This document shows positions 17,298 to 25,525 of a DNA stretch of 64,000 nucleotides, one piece after another. Every line of letters starts with the position of its first letter. Position 1 is the stretch's first letter. A program made the position numbers and the translations under genes. Under the pieces are notes generated by a model that had not been told where the DNA came from, ran no database searches, and saw nothing but the letters and a program-made list of their open reading frames with translations. Source of the DNA: Sporomusaceae bacterium (GTDB lineage: Bacteria > Bacillota > Negativicutes > Acidaminococcales > JAJUGR01); assembly GCA_029265905.1 (NCBI GenBank), contig JAJUGR010000002.1:124001-188000 (forward strand), read 5' to 3'.

Positions 17298-18446
17298 ATG
17301 CCTCAGCTGCGAAAATTTGTTGCGCCGGAGTTAGTGATCGGTCCGGGCGCCAGTGCGCTGGCCGGCCGCTACGCCGCCAATTTCGGCGCCCGTCGGGCTT
17401 TGGTCGTGAGCGACGCCGGCGTCACGGCCTGCGGATGGACACAAAAAGTTGTCGGCAGCCTGCAGGAAACCGGCGTGCAGGCTGCTGTTTTTTCTGCGGT
17501 TTCGCCTAATCCTCGCTCGGCGGAAGTGCTGGCCGGAGCGGCCTTTTATCGGGACCATAACTGCGATGTGCTGGTGGCGGTCGGCGGCGGCAGCGCGATT
17601 GACTGCGCGAAGGGAATCGGCATTGCTGTGGCGGAGGGACGCCCTGTGCTGGAGTTTGAAGGCGTCGACAAGATCGGCGTCCCCATTCCGCCCCTTGTCT
17701 GCGTGCCGACCACCAGCGGCAGCGCGGCCGATGTGTCGCAGTTCGCGATTGTGCTGGATGAGAAGCGGTGCCGGAAGGTTGCGATTGTCAGCAAGATGCT
17801 GGTGCCGGACGTGAGCCTGCTCGACCCGGAAACGCTGACCACCATGACGTCCGCCGTTTCGGCCTACACCGGGCTGGACGCGCTGACGCATGCGGTTGAG
17901 GCGTATGTTTCCAATGCGCACTTTTCCCTGACCGACATGATGGCGCTGGAGGCGATCGAGCGGGTGAAGCGGTATTTTCTGCCGTCCCTTGCCGAGCCGT
18001 TCAATATCGAACACCGCCAGGGCATGATGCTCGCCAGCCTGAATGCGGGCATGGCTTTTTCAAATGCCATTTTGGGCGCCGTGCATGCCATGGCCCACAG
18101 CCTCGGCGGGGCGGCGGATGCGCCGCACGGCGAATGCAATGCCCTTTTGCTGGGACCCGTTGTCGAGAGGAATTTTTCTGCAGAGCCGGCTCGCTACCGC
18201 GAAATCGCCCGACGGCTGGGCTTGCATTTGCCGGCCTCCGACCAAAAGGCCGCCGGCGCGCTGTGCGCCGGGCTGGAGGAGTTGCGCCGGCAGGCAGGTT
18301 TGGTGCGCAACTTGCGCGATCTCGGTATTTCGCGCAGCCAGTTGCGGCGAATGGCGGAAAATGCGCTCGCCGACCCCTGCATGGCGACCAATCCGCGCCG
18401 ATTAAGCATAGGAGAAGTGGTGCAGCTATATGAACAAGTTTTCTGA
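17298..18446 (+). CDS. Iron-containing (type III) alcohol dehydrogenase
   Basis: 382 residues, the standard length. NAD(P)-binding VGGGSAIDCAKGIG and TTSGSAADVSQFAIV lie in the N-terminal domain. The metal-binding half carries DALTHAVEAYVS and VHAMAHSLGGAADAPHGECN, which supply the conserved histidines for Fe2+. It would interconvert an aldehyde and alcohol in fermentation; substrate is not readable. The start is ATG with AAAGGTG upstream. No convincing promoter was found in 17134-17297. The last 17 bases overlap the start of a PAS-GGDEF-EAL gene, so the two are likely translationally coupled. Confidence 0.9.
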   Translation: MPQLRKFVAPELVIGPGASALAGRYAANFGARRALVVSDAGVTACGWTQKVVGSLQETGVQAAVFSAVSPNPRSAEVLAGAAFYRDHNCDVLVAVGGGSAIDCAKGIGIAVAEGRPVLEFEGVDKIGVPIPPLVCVPTTSGSAADVSQFAIVLDEKRCRKVAIVSKMLVPDVSLLDPETLTTMTSAVSAYTGLDALTHAVEAYVSNAHFSLTDMMALEAIERVKRYFLPSLAEPFNIEHRQGMMLASLNAGMAFSNAILGAVHAMAHSLGGAADAPHGECNALLLGPVVERNFSAEPARYREIARRLGLHLPASDQKAAGALCAGLEELRRQAGLVRNLRDLGISRSQLRRMAENALADPCMATNPRRLSIGEVVQLYEQVF

Positions 18447-20202
18447 CCAGTCATCGTCCGAACTCCGCTCGGCTTTGCTTGGGCTAGGCGAAAAGTCGAT
18501 CCGTAAAACGCATTACGGGCAATTGCAGCGGCGGCTGGATGAATTGGAACGGTTTCGCGCCATTGTCGACCAGGCGCAAGACATGGTGTTCATGGTGCGG
18601 CCGGATGGCGTCATCTTAGACGCCAATGCGACCGCCTCGCACCTGCTGAAGGTCAAGACCGGCGAATTGATCGACAGTTCCTTCGAACTGTATTTGGATA
18701 CCGCTTGGGCGCGTCTGTTGCAGGAGTTGGCTGAGCATGAAACTGGCGGACGCCCGCTGGTGCAGGAGCGGACGGCTTTTACCGCGCTGCAGGAGCCGGT
18801 CATCGTCGAAATGAGACTTACGAAAGCCCCGTTTGCCGATACGGATTACTACCTCGTTATTTTGCGTGACATGACGGAGAAAAAGTTGGCGGAGGAAAAA
18901 ATCCGCACGCTGGCTTATTATGATCGTTTGACCGGATTGCCAAACCGCATGCTGCTCAAAGAGCAGCTGGCGCAGGGACTGGCGGCCGCCAAGCAAACCG
19001 GGGAGTTGACGGGCGTTTTCTTCCTGGACATTGACCGCTTCAAGGTGTTGAATGACAGCTTGGGCTTTGAGCAGGGGGATGCGCTCCTCAAGCAGGTGGC
19101 GGAAAGGCTGCGCGCGTTTGGCGGGCGCCTTATGCCGGCGCGGCTTGGCGGGGATGAATTTGCCGCGTTTATGACGGCCGGCCGTGATCTGTCGGAATTC
19201 GCCTTGTGCGCCCAGCGGCTGCTCGAACAATTGGCGCGCCCATTTTCGGTCGGCGGCCGGGAATTGTTCCTGACGGTCAGCCTTGGCGTGGCGGTGGCGC
19301 CGGAGGACGGACAAGGCGAGGACGAACTGTTGTGCAAGGCGGAGAACGCGATGTACCGCGCCAAGGAACAGGGGTGCGGGCAATGCCGGTTTTACACGAG
19401 CGCCTTGGATCTGGTCTGGTCGGAACGCGCCCAACTGGAAGTGGCCTTGCGCCGGGCGATTGCCGATCAGGCGTTTACGCTTGTCTACCAGCCGCAGTTT
19501 GCGGCGTCCGGCGCCTTGTGCGGGTTTGAGGCGCTGGTGCGCTGGCCGCGCGGGACGGAAAAGCCGGTTTACCCGGACTGCTTCATTCCCCTGGCGGAGG
19601 AATGCGGCCTCATCCTGCCGTTGGGACGGCAAATTCTCGAGATGGCGCTGGCGCAGTTGCGGCAGTGGCTCGATGATGGGCGTGCGGTTGGAAAAATGGC
19701 GGTCAACCTTTCGGCCAAGCAATTGTGCGATCCGCTCCTCGAGCAGCATCTGGTTGCGCTCCTGAAGGAATACCGCCTGCCGCCCGCGCTTTTGGAATTG
19801 GAGATTACGGAAAGCGCGGCCATCGGTCGGGAAAAAGATGTGGCCGACTTCTTGGCGGGGTTTCGCCGGCGGGGGATAACCCTGGCGCTGGACGATTTTG
19901 GGACTGGCTATTCCTCGCTGCATTGCCTGCGGATGCTGCCGATCCAGGTGGTGAAAATCGACCGGAGTTTTATCTTCGACATGACGACGAACAAAACGAA
20001 TGCGGCGATTGTCGCGGCCGCTGTGGCCATGGCCAAAAGCCTTGGACTGGAGGTTGTGGCGGAGGGCGTGGAAACCCGGCAGCAGGTGGCTGCCTTGCAG
20101 GCTTTTGGCGTAGACAGGCTGCAGGGTTATTTGTTCAGCCGTCCGCAAAGCAGTGCGGAACTTGACCGCTGGGTGTGGGAGAAAGCTTGGGCGATGGCTT
20201 AG
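18430..20202 (+). CDS. PAS-GGDEF-EAL cyclic-di-GMP enzyme
   Basis: 590 residues. A PAS domain (about 35-155, FRAIVDQAQDMVFMVRPDG) precedes a GGDEF domain (about 160-325) with intact LGGDEF at about 240, and an EAL domain (about 335-585) with FEALVRW, ETAEG-type metal residues (VVAEGVET), LDDFGTGYSSL and KIDRSFI. Both catalytic sites look complete, so it may be bifunctional, or GGDEF may regulate EAL. No RxxD inhibitory site precedes GGDEF. No membrane segment, so cytoplasmic. The ATG lies inside the end of the alcohol dehydrogenase gene with AGGAGAAG upstream. A terminator follows at 20214. Confidence 0.92.
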   Translation: MNKFSDQSSSELRSALLGLGEKSIRKTHYGQLQRRLDELERFRAIVDQAQDMVFMVRPDGVILDANATASHLLKVKTGELIDSSFELYLDTAWARLLQELAEHETGGRPLVQERTAFTALQEPVIVEMRLTKAPFADTDYYLVILRDMTEKKLAEEKIRTLAYYDRLTGLPNRMLLKEQLAQGLAAAKQTGELTGVFFLDIDRFKVLNDSLGFEQGDALLKQVAERLRAFGGRLMPARLGGDEFAAFMTAGRDLSEFALCAQRLLEQLARPFSVGGRELFLTVSLGVAVAPEDGQGEDELLCKAENAMYRAKEQGCGQCRFYTSALDLVWSERAQLEVALRRAIADQAFTLVYQPQFAASGALCGFEALVRWPRGTEKPVYPDCFIPLAEECGLILPLGRQILEMALAQLRQWLDDGRAVGKMAVNLSAKQLCDPLLEQHLVALLKEYRLPPALLELEITESAAIGREKDVADFLAGFRRRGITLALDDFGTGYSSLHCLRMLPIQVVKIDRSFIFDMTTNKTNAAIVAAAVAMAKSLGLEVVAEGVETRQQVAALQAFGVDRLQGYLFSRPQSSAELDRWVWEKAWAMA

Positions 20203-20213
20203 TGTGGAAGCTG

Positions 20214-20258
20214 GGCGCGGGATAGGCGAGCGAGTGCTGGCGTCCGCGCCTTTTTTTT
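20214..20258 (+). terminator. Terminator after the GGDEF-EAL gene
   Basis: GGCGCGG and CCGCGCC form a 7-bp stem with a 23-base loop, followed by eight T. The loop is long but the T-run is strong. Confidence 0.7.
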
Positions 20259-20329
20259 GATAAAATGTTTGTTGCGCTATAGTTTTGAAAATTTAAACTT
20301 GAATCGGCGCGCGAGAGGCGGATTGTTTC

Positions 20330-21814
20330 ATGTTGATAAATGACATTCTTGCGGCGGGAAAGCCCGACCAAACGGCGCTGATTGTACGCGACCACCAGCT
20401 TTCCTACGCCGAGCTGGCGGCGAAGGTCGGGGCGGCGCGGGCCTATCTGGCCGCGTGCGGCGCCGCGCCCGGCGACCGGATCGCGTTGATCAGCAAAAAT
20501 TCGGCGGAATTCGTCATGGCGTATCTGGCCGTTGTCAGTCTGGGAGCGACAATCGTTCCGATTAATTTCCTGCTGGTGCCGCGAGAGATCGCCTACATTG
20601 TCAAGGATGCGGGCATCCGCCTCGTGTTGACGGCACAGCCCCTCGATTTGGAAGCGGCGCTGGCCGAAGCCGGCGTGGCGGAGCCGGTGCGGCAAATTAC
20701 CCTCGACGATGAACGGCTATGGGCAAATACGGAAAAACCGGTGCCGCCGCAGGCGATGGAAGACGATACGGTGGCGACGCTGATTTACACCTCGGGCACG
20801 ACCGGCCATCCCAAGGGTGCGATGCTGACGCACCACAACCTGATGTCGGACGCGAACAGCTTTCTGAAGGCCTTTCCGTTGGCCGCCACCGACCGGGTGC
20901 TATGCGTGCTGCCGATGTACCACTGCTTTGCCTGGACTTGCGCCGTGCTGGCGCCGCTGGCCAGGGGCGCCAGCGTGCTGATTCAGGAGACGTTTGCAAT
21001 CCGCGAAACCCTGGCGATTATCCGCGAGGCCGGCGTTACCGCCTTCTTCGGCGTGCCGGCCATGTTCCAACTGTTTATCACCTGGGGGCAGCGCAGCGAT
21101 TTTGAACACGTCCGTCTGTTTGTGTCCGGCGGTGCGCCGCTGCCGCAGGAGGTGGCAAATCAGTTTCAGGCCAAGATGAACCGCACGGTAGTGGAGGGTT
21201 ACGGGCTCTCCGAGGCCTCGCCGGTTGTGGCGGTCAACCCCGTGGAGAAGGTGAAGATTGGTTCCGTGGGCCTGGCGCTGCCGGATGTTGTTGTCCGCGT
21301 GCTGGGGGAGGACGGCAATGAGCTGCCGCGGGGCGAAATCGGCGAACTGGTTGTGCGCGGCCCGAACGTGATGAAGGGTTATTACAACCTGCCGGAAGAA
21401 ACGGCGCGGGCGCTGCGCGACGGCTGGCTCCACACGGGCGATCTGGCCTATCAGGACGACGAAGGGTACATTTTCATCGTCGACCGGCTCAAGGACATGA
21501 TCATTACCGGCGGTGAAAATATCTATCCCCGGGAGATTGAAGAACTGTTGCATGCATACCCGGGGGTTGCGGAGGCCGCCGTCATCGGCGTGCCCGACAA
21601 GCTGCGCGGCCATGCGGCCTGCGCTTATCTGGTCCTCGCCGAGGGGCAGGAGCTCGACAAGCGCAAGCTCCGCGACTATTTGTCGGCGCGGCTGGCTTCG
21701 TACAAGGTGCCGAAGGATTTTTACCGCCTGGACGCCCTGCCCAAAAATCCGACCGGTAAAATTTTGAAGCGCGTGCTGCGGGACAAAGTGCTGACCGACA
21801 AGACGCATCAATAG
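20330..21814 (+). CDS. Acyl-CoA ligase (long-chain fatty acid-CoA ligase-like)
   Basis: 494 residues, an ANL-superfamily adenylating enzyme. The phosphate loop YTSGTTGHPKGAML, GYGLSEASPV, the HTGDLAYQDDEGY hinge region, VDRLKDMIITGGENIYP and the catalytic lysine in NPTGKILKR are all intact. It activates a carboxylic acid to acyl-AMP and then acyl-CoA; similarity is closest to fatty acyl-CoA ligases, but chain length is not predictable. Start ATG follows GAGAGGCGG. A possible promoter (TTGATA and TATAGT at 20257-20283) has only a 15-base spacer and is weak. Monocistronic, flanked by terminators. Confidence 0.9.
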   Translation: MLINDILAAGKPDQTALIVRDHQLSYAELAAKVGAARAYLAACGAAPGDRIALISKNSAEFVMAYLAVVSLGATIVPINFLLVPREIAYIVKDAGIRLVLTAQPLDLEAALAEAGVAEPVRQITLDDERLWANTEKPVPPQAMEDDTVATLIYTSGTTGHPKGAMLTHHNLMSDANSFLKAFPLAATDRVLCVLPMYHCFAWTCAVLAPLARGASVLIQETFAIRETLAIIREAGVTAFFGVPAMFQLFITWGQRSDFEHVRLFVSGGAPLPQEVANQFQAKMNRTVVEGYGLSEASPVVAVNPVEKVKIGSVGLALPDVVVRVLGEDGNELPRGEIGELVVRGPNVMKGYYNLPEETARALRDGWLHTGDLAYQDDEGYIFIVDRLKDMIITGGENIYPREIEELLHAYPGVAEAAVIGVPDKLRGHAACAYLVLAEGQELDKRKLRDYLSARLASYKVPKDFYRLDALPKNPTGKILKRVLRDKVLTDKTHQ

Positions 21815-21825
21815 ACCTGTTGACG

Positions 21826-21856
21826 AACCGGTTCCTTTAGGAGCCGGTTTTTCTTT
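21826..21856 (+). terminator. Terminator after the acyl-CoA ligase gene
   Basis: AACCGGTTCC pairs with GGAGCCGGTT (one G-U) around a TTTA loop, followed by a T-rich stretch. Confidence 0.85.
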
Positions 21857-21932
21857 TGCAAATAATTTCTGTAAGAGAAAGGTTTTGTTGATTTGCGTAG
21901 AATATTGAAACTAAGGCTGGCGCAGGGGGTGG

Positions 21933-22745
21933 ATGATGAGCTATCCAGTAGTGTTGCTTGCTGATACGACCGGTTCTGCCGGTGAAGCGCTGCTCGCGCT
22001 GGCGGCCAGCCAGCTCGGTCCGCTGGCACTCTCGATACGGCGCATGGCGTTTGTGCGGGAAGCCTGGCAGGTGAAGGAGGCGGTGCGGGAAGCGCAGCAG
22101 CTTGGCTGCCCCGTTTTCGTGCTGCTGACGGATGAAGCGCTGGCCAGGCTGGCGAGACAGGCCGCCGCGCTGGCGGGGGTTGTCTGCTATGACGTGCTGG
22201 GCCCCTTGGTGCAGGCTTTGGGGGCCGCCGCCGGGGCCGCGGCGGCAAGCAATCTGCCGGCGGCGCTGCAGGCGGAGCGGCGGGTTGTTTCAACTGAAGA
22301 GGCCGTTCATTTTGCCGTGCGCTACGACGACGGCCGCAAGCCGGACGAGGCGCTGGCGCTCGCCGACGTGGTGGTGATTGGCGTGTCGCGCACGTCGAAA
22401 ACGCCGCTTTGCCTTTACTTGGCGCGGCGCGGCTTTAAAGCGGCCAATATCCCGCTTGCGCCGGAATTGCCGGTCCCTGACGCCCTGTACCAAGTGCCGG
22501 GCCACCGGATTGTGGGGCTGGTGATGCGTCCGGAACGGCTGGTTGAACTTAGGGAGAAGCGCCTGGCCGGGTTGACGCATTTTCGCGCCAGCATGAGTTA
22601 TGCCTCGCGCCAACGGGTCCTATTGGAATTGGATTATGCCTACCGGATCATGGAAAAGCTGAAGTGCCGTCAGTTGGACATTACTGACATGGCTGTGGAA
22701 GAAGCGGCGCACTATATTGCTGAATGGATGAAAACGGAGGGATAA
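21933..22745 (+). CDS. Pyruvate phosphate dikinase regulatory protein (PDRP, DUF299)
   Basis: 270 residues, matching the DUF299 family. The phosphate-binding signature GVSRTSKTPLCLYLA sits at about 149-163, and YASRQRVLLELDYAYRIM is typical of the C-terminal part. Family members are bifunctional: ADP-dependent phosphorylation inactivates the dikinase at a threonine near its catalytic histidine, and phosphate-dependent dephosphorylation restores it. The partner ppdK begins two bases after the stop, so pyruvate phosphate dikinase rather than PEP synthase is the target. ATG ATG start; either may be used, with AGGGGGTGG just upstream. Confidence 0.93.
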   Translation: MMSYPVVLLADTTGSAGEALLALAASQLGPLALSIRRMAFVREAWQVKEAVREAQQLGCPVFVLLTDEALARLARQAAALAGVVCYDVLGPLVQALGAAAGAAAASNLPAALQAERRVVSTEEAVHFAVRYDDGRKPDEALALADVVVIGVSRTSKTPLCLYLARRGFKAANIPLAPELPVPDALYQVPGHRIVGLVMRPERLVELREKRLAGLTHFRASMSYASRQRVLLELDYAYRIMEKLKCRQLDITDMAVEEAAHYIAEWMKTEG

Positions 22746-22747
22746 AC

Positions 22748-25408
22748 ATGGACAAAATGGTGTACTTGTTTGAAGAAGGCAACGCCACGATGCGGGATTT
22801 GCTCGGCGGCAAAGGCGCGGGCTTGGCCGAAATGACGCGCATCGGGCTGCCGGTGCCGCCAGGCTTGACGATCACGACTGAAGTCTGCCGCGCCTACTAC
22901 CGCCAGGCAGAAAAACTGCCGGCCGATTTGCCGGCGTTGGTGCGGTCGGCCCTGTCCGTGGTGGAGGCCAAGACGGGCCGGCGGCTGGGGGACAAGGACA
23001 AGCCGCTCTTGCTGTCCGTCCGTTCCGGCGCCAAATTCTCCATGCCCGGCATGATGGATACCGTGCTCAATTTGGGGATTAATGACGACACGCTGCCGGG
23101 GCTGGCCGCCATGACCGGCAACCGGCGGTTCGCGCTGGATGCGTACCGGCGCTTTTTGCAGATGTACGCCGATGTGGTGATGGGGTATTCCAAGCATGCT
23201 TTTGCGGCGCTGCTGGAAGAGAAAAAGCGCAAGGCGGGCGTCAAACTTGACCAGGAGCTGAGCGAAGCGCAGCTGGCCGAAGTGGTGGCCGACTACAAGC
23301 AGCTCTACGCGCGGCTGTCCGACAAGCCTTTTCCCACCGATCCGTTTGAACAACTGATGCAGGCCGTTGAAGCGGTGTTCCGTTCCTGGAACACCGAGCG
23401 GGCGAAGGTTTACCGCGAACTGCATGGCATTTCCCACGACCTGGGCACGGCGGTAAACATCCAGGCGATGGTGTTCGGCAACATGGGCGCCACGTCCGGC
23501 AGCGGCGTCGCCTTTACGCGCAATCCGGCCAACGGCAACAAGGAAGTGTTCGGCGAATACCTGGTTGATGCGCAGGGCGAAGACGTGGTGGCCGGCATCC
23601 GGACGCCCAACCCGATTGCAAAATTGCGGCAGGACATGCCGGGGGTTTATGAGCAGTTCATCCAGGTGACGGAGCGCCTGGAAAAGCATTATCAGGATAT
23701 GCAGGACATTGAGTTCACGGTTGAGGAAGGCAAGCTCTACATCCTGCAGACGCGAAACGGGAAACGCACCGGGCAGGCGGCGGTCAAAATCGCGCACGAC
23801 CTGGCGGTGGAAGGGATTATCGCCAAGGAAAAAGCGCTCCTGCTGGTCGAACCGGCCCATTTGGAGCAGGTGATGCACCGGCAGGTGGATGAAAGCACCC
23901 CGCTGCAGGTGATTGCGCGCGGTCTGCCCGCGTCGCCGGGCGCCGCGGTCGGCCGGGTCGTTTTTTCCGCCGACGAGGCCGACCGCAAGCACCGGGAAGG
24001 GGAAAAGGTCATCCTTGTCCGCATGGAAACGACGCCGGAGGACATTCACGGCATCGTGGCCGCCGAGGGGATTTTGACGAGCCGGGGCGGCATGACGAGC
24101 CACGCCGCCGTTGTGGCGCGCGGCATGGGCAAGCCCTGCATCTGCGGGTGCGAGGCGGTGCGGATCGACTACGACGCACGCCTGTTCCGGGCCGGCGAGC
24201 TTGTCGTCAAGGCGGGGGATCTGCTTTCCCTCGACGGCGCCAGCGGCCGGGTGATTTTGGGCGAAGTTGTGATGTGCGACCCGGAATTGTCGCCCGAGTA
24301 TGAAACCCTGCTGCGGTGGGCGGACGAGACGGCGCGCGTCAAGGTGCGCGCCAATGCCGACACGCCGGCCGATGCGGCTCTGGCCAGAGCGTTCGGCGCG
24401 ACGGGCATCGGCCTTTGCCGCACGGAGCATATGTTCATGGCGACGGACAGGCTGCCTTACGTGCAGCAGATGATTTTGGCCGGCACGGTCGCCCAGCGCG
24501 AGGCGGCGCTGAAGCATCTGCTGCCGATGCAGGAAGCGGACTTCTACGGCATTTTCAGTGCGATGGAGGGCCTGCCGGTCACGATCCGGCTGCTTGATCC
24601 GCCGCTGCACGAGTTTTTGCCCAAAGAGGACGAGGTGCTGACCAGCGTATTGTCGCTGCGCCTGGCCGGCGATCAGTCGCGCAAGCTGGCGGAGCGGGAG
24701 GCGCTGCTGGCGAAGATCCGCGAGCTCAAGGAGGCCAACCCGATGCTGGGGCACCGCGGCTGCCGCCTGGGCCTCACGTATCCGGAAATATACGAGATGC
24801 AGATCAAGGCGATTTTCCTGGCGGTCGTGCGGCTGCTGCAGGAAGGCAAGCAAGTGCTGCCGGAGATCGAAGTTCCCTTGACCGTCGACAAGCGGGAGCT
24901 CGATGCCTGCATTGCCCGGGTGCATGAAACCGCCCGGCGCGTCTGCGCTGACGAAGGGGTGCAGGTTGATTACCTGGTCGGCACGATGATCGAGTTGCCG
25001 CGGGCGGCGCTGCTGGCCGATGAGCTGGCCGCTTCGGCTGATTTCTTCAGCTTCGGGACGAACGACCTGACCCAGACGACGTTCGGCTTCAGCCGCGATG
25101 ACGCGGAGGCGAAGTTTTTGCCGCATTACTTGCACCAGGGCTTGTTGGCGGAAAACCCCTTCGCCGTGCTGGACCGCAAGGGGGTCGGCGGCTTGATGAA
25201 GCTGGCGATTGCCGGCGGGCGCAGTGTGAAGCCGGGGCTTTTGATCGGCATCTGCGGCGAACACGGCGGCGAGCCGAACTCGATTGCTTTTTGCCATGAA
25301 ATCGGCCTTGACTATGTAAGCTGTTCGCCCTACCGCGTGCCGATCGCCCGGCTGGCGGCGGCGCAAGCTGTCTTGGCCGGCGGGGCGGCCGGCGGTGGAA
25401 CAAAATAA
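22748..25408 (+). CDS. ppdK: Pyruvate, phosphate dikinase
   Basis: 886 residues from the ATG at 22748, with GGAGGG upstream; an in-frame ATG at 22724 lies inside the PDRP gene. It catalyses reversible PEP/pyruvate conversion with ATP, AMP and pyrophosphate. The N-terminal nucleotide domain begins YLFEEGNATMRDLLGGKGAGLAEM. The swinging phosphohistidine domain has GGMTSHAAVVARGMGKPC, with the catalytic His and the Thr that PDRP modifies. The C-terminal PEP-binding barrel has FGTNDLTQTTFGFSRDD and GICGEHGGEP. Second gene of a two-gene operon ending at the terminator at 25415. Confidence 0.96.
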   Translation: MDKMVYLFEEGNATMRDLLGGKGAGLAEMTRIGLPVPPGLTITTEVCRAYYRQAEKLPADLPALVRSALSVVEAKTGRRLGDKDKPLLLSVRSGAKFSMPGMMDTVLNLGINDDTLPGLAAMTGNRRFALDAYRRFLQMYADVVMGYSKHAFAALLEEKKRKAGVKLDQELSEAQLAEVVADYKQLYARLSDKPFPTDPFEQLMQAVEAVFRSWNTERAKVYRELHGISHDLGTAVNIQAMVFGNMGATSGSGVAFTRNPANGNKEVFGEYLVDAQGEDVVAGIRTPNPIAKLRQDMPGVYEQFIQVTERLEKHYQDMQDIEFTVEEGKLYILQTRNGKRTGQAAVKIAHDLAVEGIIAKEKALLLVEPAHLEQVMHRQVDESTPLQVIARGLPASPGAAVGRVVFSADEADRKHREGEKVILVRMETTPEDIHGIVAAEGILTSRGGMTSHAAVVARGMGKPCICGCEAVRIDYDARLFRAGELVVKAGDLLSLDGASGRVILGEVVMCDPELSPEYETLLRWADETARVKVRANADTPADAALARAFGATGIGLCRTEHMFMATDRLPYVQQMILAGTVAQREAALKHLLPMQEADFYGIFSAMEGLPVTIRLLDPPLHEFLPKEDEVLTSVLSLRLAGDQSRKLAEREALLAKIRELKEANPMLGHRGCRLGLTYPEIYEMQIKAIFLAVVRLLQEGKQVLPEIEVPLTVDKRELDACIARVHETARRVCADEGVQVDYLVGTMIELPRAALLADELAASADFFSFGTNDLTQTTFGFSRDDAEAKFLPHYLHQGLLAENPFAVLDRKGVGGLMKLAIAGGRSVKPGLLIGICGEHGGEPNSIAFCHEIGLDYVSCSPYRVPIARLAAAQAVLAGGAAGGGTK

Positions 25409-25414
25409 GACTTG

Positions 25415-25441
25415 CGGGGGCCGAGCGGCCCCCGTTTTTTT
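25415..25441 (+). terminator. Terminator after ppdK
   Basis: CGGGGGCC, loop GAGC, GGCCCCCG, then seven T: a strong rho-independent terminator. Confidence 0.93.
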
Positions 25442-25454
25442 GCCTGAATTTTTC

Positions 25455-25483
25455 ATGCAATGCGCGGCCAAATCCTTTATAAT
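25455..25483 (+). promoter_or_regulatory. Candidate promoter of the kinase-lipoprotein-HD-GYP operon
   Basis: A perfect TATAAT (25478-25483) follows the ppdK terminator. At 17 bases upstream the -35 is only ATGCAA, a poor match, so an activator may be required. Confidence 0.4.
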
Positions 25484-25525
25484 GAAATGATGGATACCAA
25501 GATAAATTGACGGGGAGGTGGACGC

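Noticed and set aside
18430-20202. Calling the GGDEF-EAL protein inactive
   Set aside because: Both LGGDEF and the EAL-domain motifs are intact, unlike the protein at 38978.
22712-25471. 919-codon open frame on the minus strand
   Set aside because: It lies exactly antisense to ppdK, is rich in His/Arg/Gln as expected from reversed GC-rich coding DNA, and has no family resemblance.
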